Below are positions 57,315-64,000 of a stretch of DNA of 64,000 nucleotides, in pieces. Both the position numbers and the translations under genes were made by a program. The DNA is taken from positions 1 to 64,000 of the forward strand of contig ONEX01000002.1 of the NCBI GenBank assembly GCA_900316955.1, given 5' to 3'. The notes below the pieces were generated by a model, which saw only the letters and a list, made by a program, of their open reading frames with translations, did not search any database and had not been told where the DNA came from. The stretch's first letter is position 1, and each line of letters starts with the position of its first letter. This stretch comes from an uncultured Bacteroidales bacterium (GTDB taxonomy: Bacteria; Bacteroidota; Bacteroidia; Bacteroidales; UBA932).

Positions 57315-59081
57315 TTAGATCCGGCCCAGCCGGTTGGCGATGTAGGTCATCCGGCGGGCGAATTCCTTGCGTCCGATGAGGGAAATGATGGCGGCGATGC
57401 CCAGGCCGCTCGCGCTGCCCGTGAGGGCGATGCGCAGGCTGTTCATCACCTTGCCCATCGGATATTCGCGCATCTTGATATAGTCCTCGAGCTCCTTCTC
57501 CAGGGCCGGGACTTCCAGGGTGCCGCGATAGACTTCCAGGTCGTCGAAGCCGAACTCGCGGCCGGTGATGTGCTGGCACACCTCGAAGCAGTACTCGTAC
57601 CATTCCGGTTTCCAGAACTTGTCCACGTCCTTCGCCAGGAAGGGAGCCGTGGCCAGCTCGTCGTACACCTTGGCGCGGGGGTCGACCCGCTCCGGCGCGA
57701 CGACGGGGCCGCCGGCCTTGATGCCGAAACCGGCGTAGTCCTCCGGCGCGACGAACAGGTAGGGAGCGGCGTCCCAGAAGTCGGCCACGAAGGTGGCGCG
57801 GTCCCGCAGGGTCTCGACCACGCGGGCGACATAGTCTTTCGTGAAGATATGGTTCTTGAAATCAAAGCCTTCCGGAGAAAGCTCCGCGCCGGCCACGAGG
57901 GCGCAGGCGGGGCAGTCCACGACCTTGATGCCGTGCTTCTCCAGGATGGGGGCGTACAGGTCGGCCAGTTCCCCGGCCGGTTTCATCCGGAGATATTCCT
58001 TGTTGTACCACTTGGCCTTGTCGGCGTTGAAACGGGCGCCGGACTTGATGACACGCTCCAGCGAGAACACCGGGACGAGCTCGTCCAGGGTGTAGAGTTC
58101 GGTGTCGTCGCCCGGGTTCCAGCCCAGGAAGGCGAGCATGTTCACGAACGCCTCGGGGAAGTAGCCGTCCTCGCGGTAGCCGCGGGAGACTTCGCCCTCA
58201 GCATTGACCCAGCGCAGGGGGAACACCGGGAAGCCCAGGCGGTCGCCGTCACGCTTGGAGAGCTTGCCCTTGCCGTCCGGCTTGAGCAGCAGCGACAGAT
58301 GCGCGAAACGCGGCATGGTATCGGCCCATCCAAACGCCTCGTACAGCAGGTAGTGCAGCGGCAGGGACGGGAGCCACTCCTCGCCGCGGATGACCTCGGA
58401 GATCTCCATCAGATGGTCGTCCACGATGTTGGCGAGGTGATAGGTCGGGAGCTCGTCGGCCCGCTTCCAGAGCACCTTGTCGTCCAGGGTGTCGGTATTG
58501 ACGGAGATGTGGCCGCGGATGAGGTCGTCCATCTCTACCACCCGGTTCTGCGGCATCTTGAAACGGACGGTCCAGTTCGTGGTTTCCGCCAGCAGGTGCT
58601 CCACCTCGCCCGGGGAAAGGGTGAGGGAGTTGCGGAGGGACATGCGCGTCACCGCATTGTACGTGAACGTCCGGCCTTCGGCCTCGGCGGCCTTGCGGCA
58701 GGCGTCCAGCTCCTCGGGCGTGTCGAACGCGTAGTAGGCCCATCCGGCTTCCACGAGCTGGTCGGCGAAGTCCCGGTAGATGGGACGCCGCTGGCTCTGG
58801 CGGTACGGCGCATGGGGATGCTGCGGGGTCGAGGATTCCACGACCTTGCCGTCGGCATCGACACCCTCGTCGGGGATGATGCCGCACCAGCGCAGCGCTT
58901 CGATGATGTACTCCTCCGCGCCCGGCACGAACCGGTTGGAGTCGGTATCCTCGATCCGGAGGATGAAATCTCCTCCGTGCTGCTTGGCATACAGGTAGTT
59001 ATACAAGGCCGTCCGGACGCCGCCCATGTGGAGCGGACCGGTCGGAGACGGGGCGAAACGGACGCGTGTTCTTCTTTCCAT
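57315..59081 (-). CDS. gltX: Glutamyl-tRNA synthetase
   Basis: Class I aminoacyl-tRNA synthetase charging tRNA-Glu. The protein has 588 residues. The HIGH-type signature is PSPTGPLHMGGVRTALYNYL at the N-terminus (from about residue 9), and the KMSKS-type loop is KLSKRDGDRLGFPVFPLRW (about 270-285). It starts at ATG 59081; the frame is open further upstream, but that part is antisense to truB and is not family sequence. It is longer than the common 470-510, as is usual in Bacteroidota. Two promoter-like boxes and a short repeat relic (CTCGAAAGCTCG and AAATGACA) precede it. Confidence 0.95.
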   Translation of the reverse strand: MERRTRVRFAPSPTGPLHMGGVRTALYNYLYAKQHGGDFILRIEDTDSNRFVPGAEEYIIEALRWCGIIPDEGVDADGKVVESSTPQHPHAPYRQSQRRPIYRDFADQLVEAGWAYYAFDTPEELDACRKAAEAEGRTFTYNAVTRMSLRNSLTLSPGEVEHLLAETTNWTVRFKMPQNRVVEMDDLIRGHISVNTDTLDDKVLWKRADELPTYHLANIVDDHLMEISEVIRGEEWLPSLPLHYLLYEAFGWADTMPRFAHLSLLLKPDGKGKLSKRDGDRLGFPVFPLRWVNAEGEVSRGYREDGYFPEAFVNMLAFLGWNPGDDTELYTLDELVPVFSLERVIKSGARFNADKAKWYNKEYLRMKPAGELADLYAPILEKHGIKVVDCPACALVAGAELSPEGFDFKNHIFTKDYVARVVETLRDRATFVADFWDAAPYLFVAPEDYAGFGIKAGGPVVAPERVDPRAKVYDELATAPFLAKDVDKFWKPEWYEYCFEVCQHITGREFGFDDLEVYRGTLEVPALEKELEDYIKMREYPMGKVMNSLRIALTGSASGLGIAAIISLIGRKEFARRMTYIANRLGRI

Positions 59082-59105
59082 AGGTTTCTCGAAAGCTCGA
59101 AATGA

Positions 59106-59145
59106 CAAATGTATCTGATTCGACGAGCGAATTCTTGCAAATGTA
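59106..59145 (-). promoter_or_regulatory. Two -7 boxes upstream of gltX
   Basis: TACATTTG occurs twice reading leftward, at 59106-59113 (followed by T) and 59138-59145 (followed by C). Both match TAnnTTTG. They allow gltX to be transcribed separately from the upstream truB operon. The truB stop is 30 bases further; a TTCGGC/GCCGAA hairpin (59152-59169) without a T-run lies between. Confidence 0.5.
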
Positions 59146-59175
59146 AGCATTTTCGGCGGGAATGCCGAAAAAAGA

Positions 59176-60108
59176 TTACTCGGCGAGCAGGGCCAGGGCT
59201 TCTTCAAGAGACAGGGCGTCTTCCAGGCGGAAGGCGCCTGTTTTTGTGCGGACGAGGCCCGACAGGTGGGCGCCGGTGCCGAGGGCTTCGCCGAGGTCGC
59301 GGGCGAAGGCGCGGATGTACGTACCCTTCGAGCACGCGATGCGGATTTTCGCTTCGGGGAGGCCCAAGGAAGAGGTGTCCGCCACATTGATGCGGGAAGA
59401 GGCAGATTTGACGTTGGTCTGGGAGCACGCGGCATCCGCATCCGGAGTCGGACAACTTTTTTTCGACCTTTTGTCGGGAGAAAAAAAGCTAGTCCGCGGA
59501 GTTTCAGCGGATGCCTCCCAAAAACCTAAAAGTTCCAGGTCGGAGATGGTGATGCGGCTGCGGTGGAGGGTTTCGAGGGCCGCGGCGTCGAAGTCGGGGT
59601 CCAGGATGCCTTTCTGCGCGTTGCGGTACAGCTTGCGGGCCATTTCGTAGGCGCGGACGCCATCGACGGACTTGGCGCTGAACAGCGGCGCGACCTGTTC
59701 CTGCGGGCCCAGGAAGGACGGGAGGACGGCGCGGACGGCCTCCTCCGTCACCTGGTCGTACGGGAACGTCCGGTCCACTTCCTTTTCCAGGTCGTAGGAA
59801 GGTGTCGTGGCGCCGAAACGGATGTTGGCCACGTATTCCTTGTCATGGTCCTGGAACTCCTGCGCGCGCTTGCAGGCCGGGCCGAGGCACACGAGGAGCA
59901 CGCCCGTCGCCAGCGGGTCCAGCGTACCCGCATGACCCACCTTCAGGTTCTTCTTGCGGAAGTGCCGGAAGGCGGCGAACTTGACCTTCCGGATGACATC
60001 GGCCGAGGTCCATCGGTACGGTTTGTCGATGGGCAGGACGACGCCGTCCGGGTAGTCGGCGATGTCGTGGGTAAGGACGGTCCCGGGAGCAGGCTGGAAA
60101 AAGCTCAT
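59176..60108 (-). CDS. truB: tRNA pseudouridine(55) synthase with an in-frame palindromic insertion
   Basis: Makes pseudouridine 55 in the T loop of tRNAs. The 310-residue protein has the N-terminal segment PIDKPYRWTSADVIRKV, the catalytic aspartate in GHAGTLDPLATGVLL, and the KEYVANIRFGATTPSYDLEK block. After DLELLGFW the family sequence is interrupted by about 50 foreign residues (from ASAETPRTSFF to about SSRINVADTSSLG). It then resumes with IRIACSKGTYIRAFARDLGE. Most of this insert is encoded by a strong palindrome at 59431-59515. The start at 60108 overlaps the rpiB stop by 4 bases; upstream extensions are antisense sequence. Confidence 0.93.
   Translation of the reverse strand: MSFFQPAPGTVLTHDIADYPDGVVLPIDKPYRWTSADVIRKVKFAAFRHFRKKNLKVGHAGTLDPLATGVLLVCLGPACKRAQEFQDHDKEYVANIRFGATTPSYDLEKEVDRTFPYDQVTEEAVRAVLPSFLGPQEQVAPLFSAKSVDGVRAYEMARKLYRNAQKGILDPDFDAAALETLHRSRITISDLELLGFWEASAETPRTSFFSPDKRSKKSCPTPDADAACSQTNVKSASSRINVADTSSLGLPEAKIRIACSKGTYIRAFARDLGEALGTGAHLSGLVRTKTGAFRLEDALSLEEALALLAE
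59431..59515. repeat. 85-bp palindromic element inside truB
   Basis: The left arm (59431-59464) and right arm (59480-59515) form a long imperfect hairpin. GGCATCCGC pairs with GCGGATGCC at the ends, GGAC with GTCC in the middle, and CTTTTTTTC with GAAAAAAAG next to a 15-base loop. It is unlike the other elements in sequence. The reading frame stays open across it. Confidence 0.8.
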
Positions 60109-60536
60109 CGGCAGGGCATCTTGTCGATGCGGCGCTGGTGGCGGCCGCCTTCGAAGGCGGTGTCCAGCCAGGTGCGGACGATGTTGGAGGCGATGCGGTA
60201 CGGGATGAACCGGGCCGGGAGGACCAGCACGTTCGCGTTGTTGTGGGCCTTCACGAGGCGGCCCACCTCGGAACACCAGGCGAGGCCGGCCCGGATGCCC
60301 TGGTGCTTGTTCAGGGTGATGGCCATGCCGTTGCCGGTGCCGCAGAGGGCGATGCCCAGCTCCACTTCCCCGCTCTCGACCGCCTGCGCCAGGCGGTGGG
60401 CGAAGTCGGGATAGTCGCAGCTCACCTCGGTATCGGTTCCGTAGTTGACGACCTCGATGCCGCGCTCGCGCAGCATCTTCATGAGTTTCTTCTTATACTC
60501 CACGCCAGCGTGGTCGTTGCAGATTCCTATTTTCAT
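60105..60536 (-). CDS. rpiB: Ribose-5-phosphate isomerase B
   Basis: Interconverts ribulose-5-phosphate and ribose-5-phosphate (or allose-6-phosphate). The 143-residue LacA/RpiB-family protein has ICNDHAGVEYK (D8, H9), the catalytic-base cysteine C65 in ALCGTGNGM and the downstream NKHQGIRAGLAW. The motif is CGTGNG instead of the usual CGSGIG, still with the catalytic Cys. It is middle gene of a leftward operon, overlapping HprK-like (ATGA) and truB (4 bases). Confidence 0.92.
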   Translation of the reverse strand: MKIGICNDHAGVEYKKKLMKMLRERGIEVVNYGTDTEVSCDYPDFAHRLAQAVESGEVELGIALCGTGNGMAITLNKHQGIRAGLAWCSEVGRLVKAHNNANVLVLPARFIPYRIASNIVRTWLDTAFEGGRHQRRIDKMPCR

Positions 60537-61615
60537 GGCAGAATGGCTTGTTTACATACCTGGACCGCCTCTTCGTCCGGGCGGCAGCGGAGCTGGAAGC
60601 AGGGAACGGTCATGGCGACGCGCTCGATCGTGGGGATGAGGAGCGACATGATGTCGTGGTTCCAGCGGATGGTGGAAACGGCGGCGATGACGCTCGCATA
60701 GGCCTGGAGGGGCTCCAGACGGGCGATCCGGTTCTCCGGGAACTGCTCCAGGCGCACGAGGGCGTTCACCGGGGCGACGACGTTGCGGTAGCAGAGCGTC
60801 TTTCCGCTCCAGGGCGAGCCGTACACGAGGAAACGTCCGTCCTCATAGCGGATGACGGGATTGTCGTCGTTCATCAGGTCCGATCCGGGGACGAATTCGT
60901 GCCACAGGCGGCTGTGCGTGCTCTTTCCGGTGCCGCTCACGCCGAAGAAAAGGTTGCCCCGGCCTTCGTAGCGGGTGACCGACGCGTGCAGCAGCAGCGT
61001 CCCGAGCCCCGCAGTAGCGAAGGTATATTGGATCATCAAGGAAGTATTGACCTGGAACAGGGTGGTCTTGCCGCCCATGCGCGGGCAGGGATAATAGTCC
61101 CCTTCCGTATAGTTCTTGTCCATCACGAAGTAGCCCGCCCGGACCTCCCGGGTCATCAGGTATTCGTAGATGGTCTTTCCCTCGAAGGTATAGCCGTAGT
61201 AGTAGGGCGGGACTTCGTCCACGGCCGTGGCCATTTTCCACTGCGGGCGCGTCTGTTCCAGCCAGTCGGGCACCCCGGCATGGACGGTCAGGGTGAAGAC
61301 GGGCTCGCCTTCCGCCACCTCGAACGGCGCGTACTGGAGGAAATCCAGGGCGTGGCGGTATTCCGAGCGTTCCGCCTCGTCCAGGGTGTCCCAGATCTCG
61401 CGCGTCATCGCTTCCTTGCCCATCAGGGCCTCGTTGACGGAAAGCTGCTCCTGCCGGTCCGCCGGAACGGACTCAATGCCGATGTCCTCGCCGCGGCGGA
61501 GACGGTCCACGAGCGCCAGCTGCTGCTCCGTCAGGGCCTTGAAGGTCCACGGCTGCTCCAGCCGCACCCGCACCGTGTGCCCGCCGATCCGATATAATCT
61601 CGATTCCACATTCAT
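60533..61615 (-). CDS. HPr kinase/phosphorylase-like P-loop protein
   Basis: A 360-residue protein. In the C-terminal half a P-loop GVSGTGKSTHSRLW (about 223-236) is followed by NDDNPVIRYEDGRFLVYGSPWSGK, the layout of HprK-like and PEP-carboxykinase-like small-domain kinases of Bacteroidota. The N-terminal 200 residues are unlike classical HprK. Bacteroidota lack the classical HPr-serine system, so the substrate is unknown. The start at 61615 is the first ATG; an extension would be antisense to the fucosidase gene. It is first gene of the operon with rpiB and truB. The gene pair with GH29 is divergent. Confidence 0.7.
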   Translation of the reverse strand: MNVESRLYRIGGHTVRVRLEQPWTFKALTEQQLALVDRLRRGEDIGIESVPADRQEQLSVNEALMGKEAMTREIWDTLDEAERSEYRHALDFLQYAPFEVAEGEPVFTLTVHAGVPDWLEQTRPQWKMATAVDEVPPYYYGYTFEGKTIYEYLMTREVRAGYFVMDKNYTEGDYYPCPRMGGKTTLFQVNTSLMIQYTFATAGLGTLLLHASVTRYEGRGNLFFGVSGTGKSTHSRLWHEFVPGSDLMNDDNPVIRYEDGRFLVYGSPWSGKTLCYRNVVAPVNALVRLEQFPENRIARLEPLQAYASVIAAVSTIRWNHDIMSLLIPTIERVAMTVPCFQLRCRPDEEAVQVCKQAILP

Positions 61616-61650
61616 AGCATACAAAGATGGGCAAAATCTTTGGAAAATGC

Positions 61651-61658
61651 TATCTTTG
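61651..61658 (+). promoter_or_regulatory. -7 box of the fucosidase gene
   Basis: TATCTTTG followed by C lies 5 bases before the ATG at 61664, giving a very short leader. On the minus strand, CATCTTTG at about 61622-61629 may serve the HprK-like gene but is one base off the consensus. Confidence 0.5.
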
Positions 61659-61663
61659 CAGGT

Positions 61664-63007
61664 ATGAAAAGACGCACTCTCCTTTGTATCGCGCTGATGG
61701 CGGCGGTGCTCCCGCTGCGGGCGCAGCGGGCCGGCGAGACGCCGGAGCAGAAGGCCGCCCGGATGGCCTGGTTCGACAGCGCGAAGCTGGGCATTTTCAT
61801 CCACTGGGGCATCTACGCCGTGGACGGCGTGTCCGAGAGCTGGTCCTTCTACAACAAGTACCTCCCCTACGAGCAGTATATGGCGCAGAAGGCCGGTTTC
61901 ACGGCCTCTGACTACAATCCGTCCTACTGGGCGGACCTCATCCAGGAGAGCGGCGCGAAATACACGGTCATCACCTCCAAGCACCACGACGGCGTCGCCC
62001 TCTGGGACACCAGGGCCTCCGACCTGAGCGTCCCGAAGCAGACGCCGGCGGGCCGCGACGTTCTCACGCCCTTCGTCAAGGAGGCGCGCAAGCGGGGGCT
62101 GAAACTGGGCCTCTACTATTCCCTGCTGGACTGGTCGCACCCGGACTATCCAAATTTCACCAAGGATGAAACCCGCTACGCCATCGCGGACGATCCGGCC
62201 CGATGGCAGCGTTTCGTGGACTTCGACAAGGCGCAGCTCACCGAGCTCTCCAAGGCCTACAAGCCGGACCTCTTCTGGTTCGACGGCGACTGGGAGCAGA
62301 GCGCCGAGACCTGGCACGCGCCCGAGATCATCGACCTCCTCGCCTCCTACAACAAGAACGTCATCGTGAACTCCCGCATCCAGGGATACGGCGACTACGG
62401 CACCCCGGAACAGGGCGTCCCGACCGTCCGGCCCGAGGACCGCTACTGGGAGCTGTGCTACACCATCAACGACTCCTGGGGCTTCCAGCACACGGACCTC
62501 AACTTCAAGACCCCGCAGATGGTCCTGAAAACCTTCGTGGACTGCCTGTCCATGGGCGGGAACCTCCTGCTGGACATCGGCCCCCGCGCGGACGGGACCA
62601 TCCCGGAGGAGCAGGTCGCCGTCCTGAAGGAGCTGGGCCGATGGACCCGGAAGCATAAAGAGGCCATCTACGGCACCCGGGCGGGCATTCCCGCCGGCTT
62701 CGCGCCCGGCTACACCACCCTGAACCAGGCAGGCGACATCCTGTACGTGTACCTCCCCTACCGCCCCAACGGCGCCGTGGAGGTCAAGGGCATCATGAAC
62801 CAGGTCCAGCGCGTCTGGGTGGTCGGGAGCGGGAACATGCTCAACTACAAGGTCTATAACAAGGTCTATTGGAACGACATCCCCGGCCTGCTGGAGATCG
62901 ACGTTCCCGAGCAGGCGCTGGACCCGGGCATCACGGTCCTCGCCATCCTGCTGGACGGCCCCGTAAAGCTGTACAAGGGCGCCGGCCAGGTCATCACCGC
63001 CAATTAA
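61664..63007 (+). CDS. GH29 alpha-L-fucosidase
   Basis: A 447-residue exported glycoside hydrolase. The signal peptide is [21 protein letters not shown]. The GH29 barrel is marked by [36 protein letters not shown] and the nucleophile aspartate D207 in LFWFDGDW. It removes alpha-L-fucose from host glycans. The start at 61664 gives a proper signal peptide; the frame is open upstream without one. It is followed after 7 bases by a PNGase F-like lipoprotein gene, so the two probably act on the same N-glycans, which is inference. Confidence 0.9.
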   Translation: MKRRTLLCIALMAAVLPLRAQRAGETPEQKAARMAWFDSAKLGIFIHWGIYAVDGVSESWSFYNKYLPYEQYMAQKAGFTASDYNPSYWADLIQESGAKYTVITSKHHDGVALWDTRASDLSVPKQTPAGRDVLTPFVKEARKRGLKLGLYYSLLDWSHPDYPNFTKDETRYAIADDPARWQRFVDFDKAQLTELSKAYKPDLFWFDGDWEQSAETWHAPEIIDLLASYNKNVIVNSRIQGYGDYGTPEQGVPTVRPEDRYWELCYTINDSWGFQHTDLNFKTPQMVLKTFVDCLSMGGNLLLDIGPRADGTIPEEQVAVLKELGRWTRKHKEAIYGTRAGIPAGFAPGYTTLNQAGDILYVYLPYRPNGAVEVKGIMNQVQRVWVVGSGNMLNYKVYNKVYWNDIPGLLEIDVPEQALDPGITVLAILLDGPVKLYKGAGQVITAN

Positions 63008-63014
63008 TGACACT

Positions 63015-64000
63015 ATGCGCAAATACCTGATCCTCAGCCTTGCCGCCGTCCTGGTCGCCGCCTCCTGCACCCGGACCTACCGCGCCATCGGCGACACGCA
63101 TCTCACCGTGTTCGACCACGCCCACGTCCAGTTCCTGCCGGACAGCCTGGGCGCCTTCACCGACGCCGATGCGGACGGCATCGTCCATCTCACCAACGGC
63201 CGGATCATCCTCAAGAAGATCCAGCTGCCCGACTACAAGCGGAAGGTGAACGTCCGCCTCACCGTCCGCGTGGAATCCGACGGCGACCGCTGGGACAAGT
63301 CCGGCTCGGTGTTCGTCATTCCTGCGAACGGACCGAAGGTGAACATCCTGTCCGTCGCCAAGGGCGAAGCCGCCTGGCCGGAGGTCGATTCCACCCGCTA
63401 CGAGAAGCTCGTCGGCACAGTCCCCGGGCCCGACTTCGTGCCCACGGTGGAACTGATGCGCTTCATGACGCCTTTCGGCGTGGGCTACTACAGCCGCCGC
63501 GACACCTCCACCTACGCTTCCCGGAAGCCCGTCTATATCGACGAATGGGCACCCGAGGCACGCTGGGAGGCCGATATCACCGACCTCTACCCGCTCCTGC
63601 AGGGCGAGGCCTGGGTGGGCGTCTTCATCGACACCTGGACCGCCGAAGGCTATCTGGCCAGTGTCGATATCGACGTGAAAGAAGACGAATGCCCGTACGA
63701 GCCCATCCCCCGCGGGCACGTCACCCCGCTCGTGAACACGGTCTATTACGTCGGCCAGGAATATCCCGACATCTTCGCCCGGAAGGACCTGACGGTGGAT
63801 TTCGAACTCCCCCGCTTCGCTTCCAAGGCCTCCCTGCGGTACATCGTGACGGGCCACGGCGGCCATAGCGAGGGCGACGAGTTCACGAAACAGCGGAATC
63901 TCGTCTCCGTGGACGGAACGCCGGTCCTCGATTTCATCCCCTGGCGCACGGACTGCTCGTCCTTCCGCCTCTACAACCCGACCTCCGGCATCTGGTACCT
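63015..64000 (+). CDS. PNGase F-like peptide-N-glycosidase lipoprotein (C-terminus beyond the window)
   Basis: At least 328 residues, running off the window edge. [18 protein letters not shown] is a lipoprotein signal. The last visible part, [20 protein letters not shown] and [29 protein letters not shown], matches the conserved region of peptide-N4-(N-acetyl-beta-glucosaminyl)asparagine amidase F (GDEF, PWRTDC, NP-SG). The N-terminal 250 residues would be the first of the paired jelly-roll domains ([18 protein letters not shown]). It cleaves intact N-glycans from glycoproteins. Start by the first ATG after the GH29 stop, in frame with no stop to the window end. Confidence 0.82.
   Translation, partial: MRKYLILSLAAVLVAASCTRTYRAIGDTHLTVFDHAHVQFLPDSLGAFTDADADGIVHLTNGRIILKKIQLPDYKRKVNVRLTVRVESDGDRWDKSGSVFVIPANGPKVNILSVAKGEAAWPEVDSTRYEKLVGTVPGPDFVPTVELMRFMTPFGVGYYSRRDTSTYASRKPVYIDEWAPEARWEADITDLYPLLQGEAWVGVFIDTWTAEGYLASVDIDVKEDECPYEPIPRGHVTPLVNTVYYVGQEYPDIFARKDLTVDFELPRFASKASLRYIVTGHGGHSEGDEFTKQRNLVSVDGTPVLDFIPWRTDCSSFRLYNPTSGIWY

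Noticed and set aside
59082-59441. N-terminal extension of gltX by 120 codons
   Set aside because: The extension is antisense to truB and contains no synthetase sequence; the HIGH region begins right after ATG 59081.
61616-63070. Large N-terminal extension of the HprK-like gene
   Set aside because: It is antisense to the GH29 gene and lacks any domain signal.

Overview
The window is a GC-rich stretch of a Bacteroidales (Bacteroidota) chromosome. The lineage call rests on many promoters of the Bacteroidota type (TAnnTTTG, often close to the start codon), few Shine-Dalgarno sites, the gene content (BspA-like LRR lipoprotein, BACON domains, TPR-AraC regulator, DoxX/BT_3928-type membrane protein, PASTA-type FtsI) and the dcw order mraZ-rsmH-ftsL-ftsI-murE-mraY-murD-ftsW-murG-murC-ftsQ-ftsA-ftsZ. 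An Alistipes-like or Cryptobacteroides-like organism would fit, but the sequence alone does not settle it.

Layout. 1-5.1 kb: tmk with a DoxX-like membrane protein, divergent folP, a FtsB/DivIC-like protein, a nucleotidyltransferase and a CPBP protease. 5.1-7.9 kb: a tandem hairpin array, then a peptidoglycan-recycling pair (MurU-like nucleotidyltransferase and an AmgK-like kinase fused to a RapZ C-terminal domain). 7.9-14.4 kb: a phytase-like esterase, then NAD salvage genes pncB and pncA. Between those two lies a block with three copies of a 106-bp symmetric palindrome, a REP-associated tyrosine transposase (RAYT) and a poorly conserved secreted protein. 14.4-17.2 kb: a UvrD/PcrA helicase and a DUF3237-like protein. 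17.2-25.8 kb: surface lipoproteins (BACON-LRR-M64 peptidase; a giant BspA-like protein preceded by two tiny ORFs). 25.8-29.5 kb: a TPR-AraC regulator divergent from ExbB-ExbD-TonB. 29.6-34.7 kb: a pseudouridine synthase, era and parC. 34.7-35 kb: a candidate small RNA. 35-41.4 kb: a leftward run of aroK, a C-terminal protease, dCMP deaminase, an acyl-CoA ligase and an unknown membrane-anchored protein. 41.5-57.3 kb: the complete dcw cluster. 57.3-61.6 kb: leftward gltX, truB, rpiB and an HprK-like kinase. 61.7-64 kb: a GH29 fucosidase and a PNGase F-like lipoprotein that runs off the window, a likely N-glycan degrading pair.

The most unusual theme is repeat biology. Beside the RAYT and its 106-bp elements, several unrelated palindromic elements lie inside protein-coding genes without breaking the frame: murU, amgK-rapZ, aroK, murE, truB and probably the parC tail. 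Related short elements sit directly after stop codons inside operons, and one even supplies the ftsW start codon. This resembles the protein-invading palindromic elements known from Rickettsia. That comparison is inference and can be tested with alignments of orthologues.
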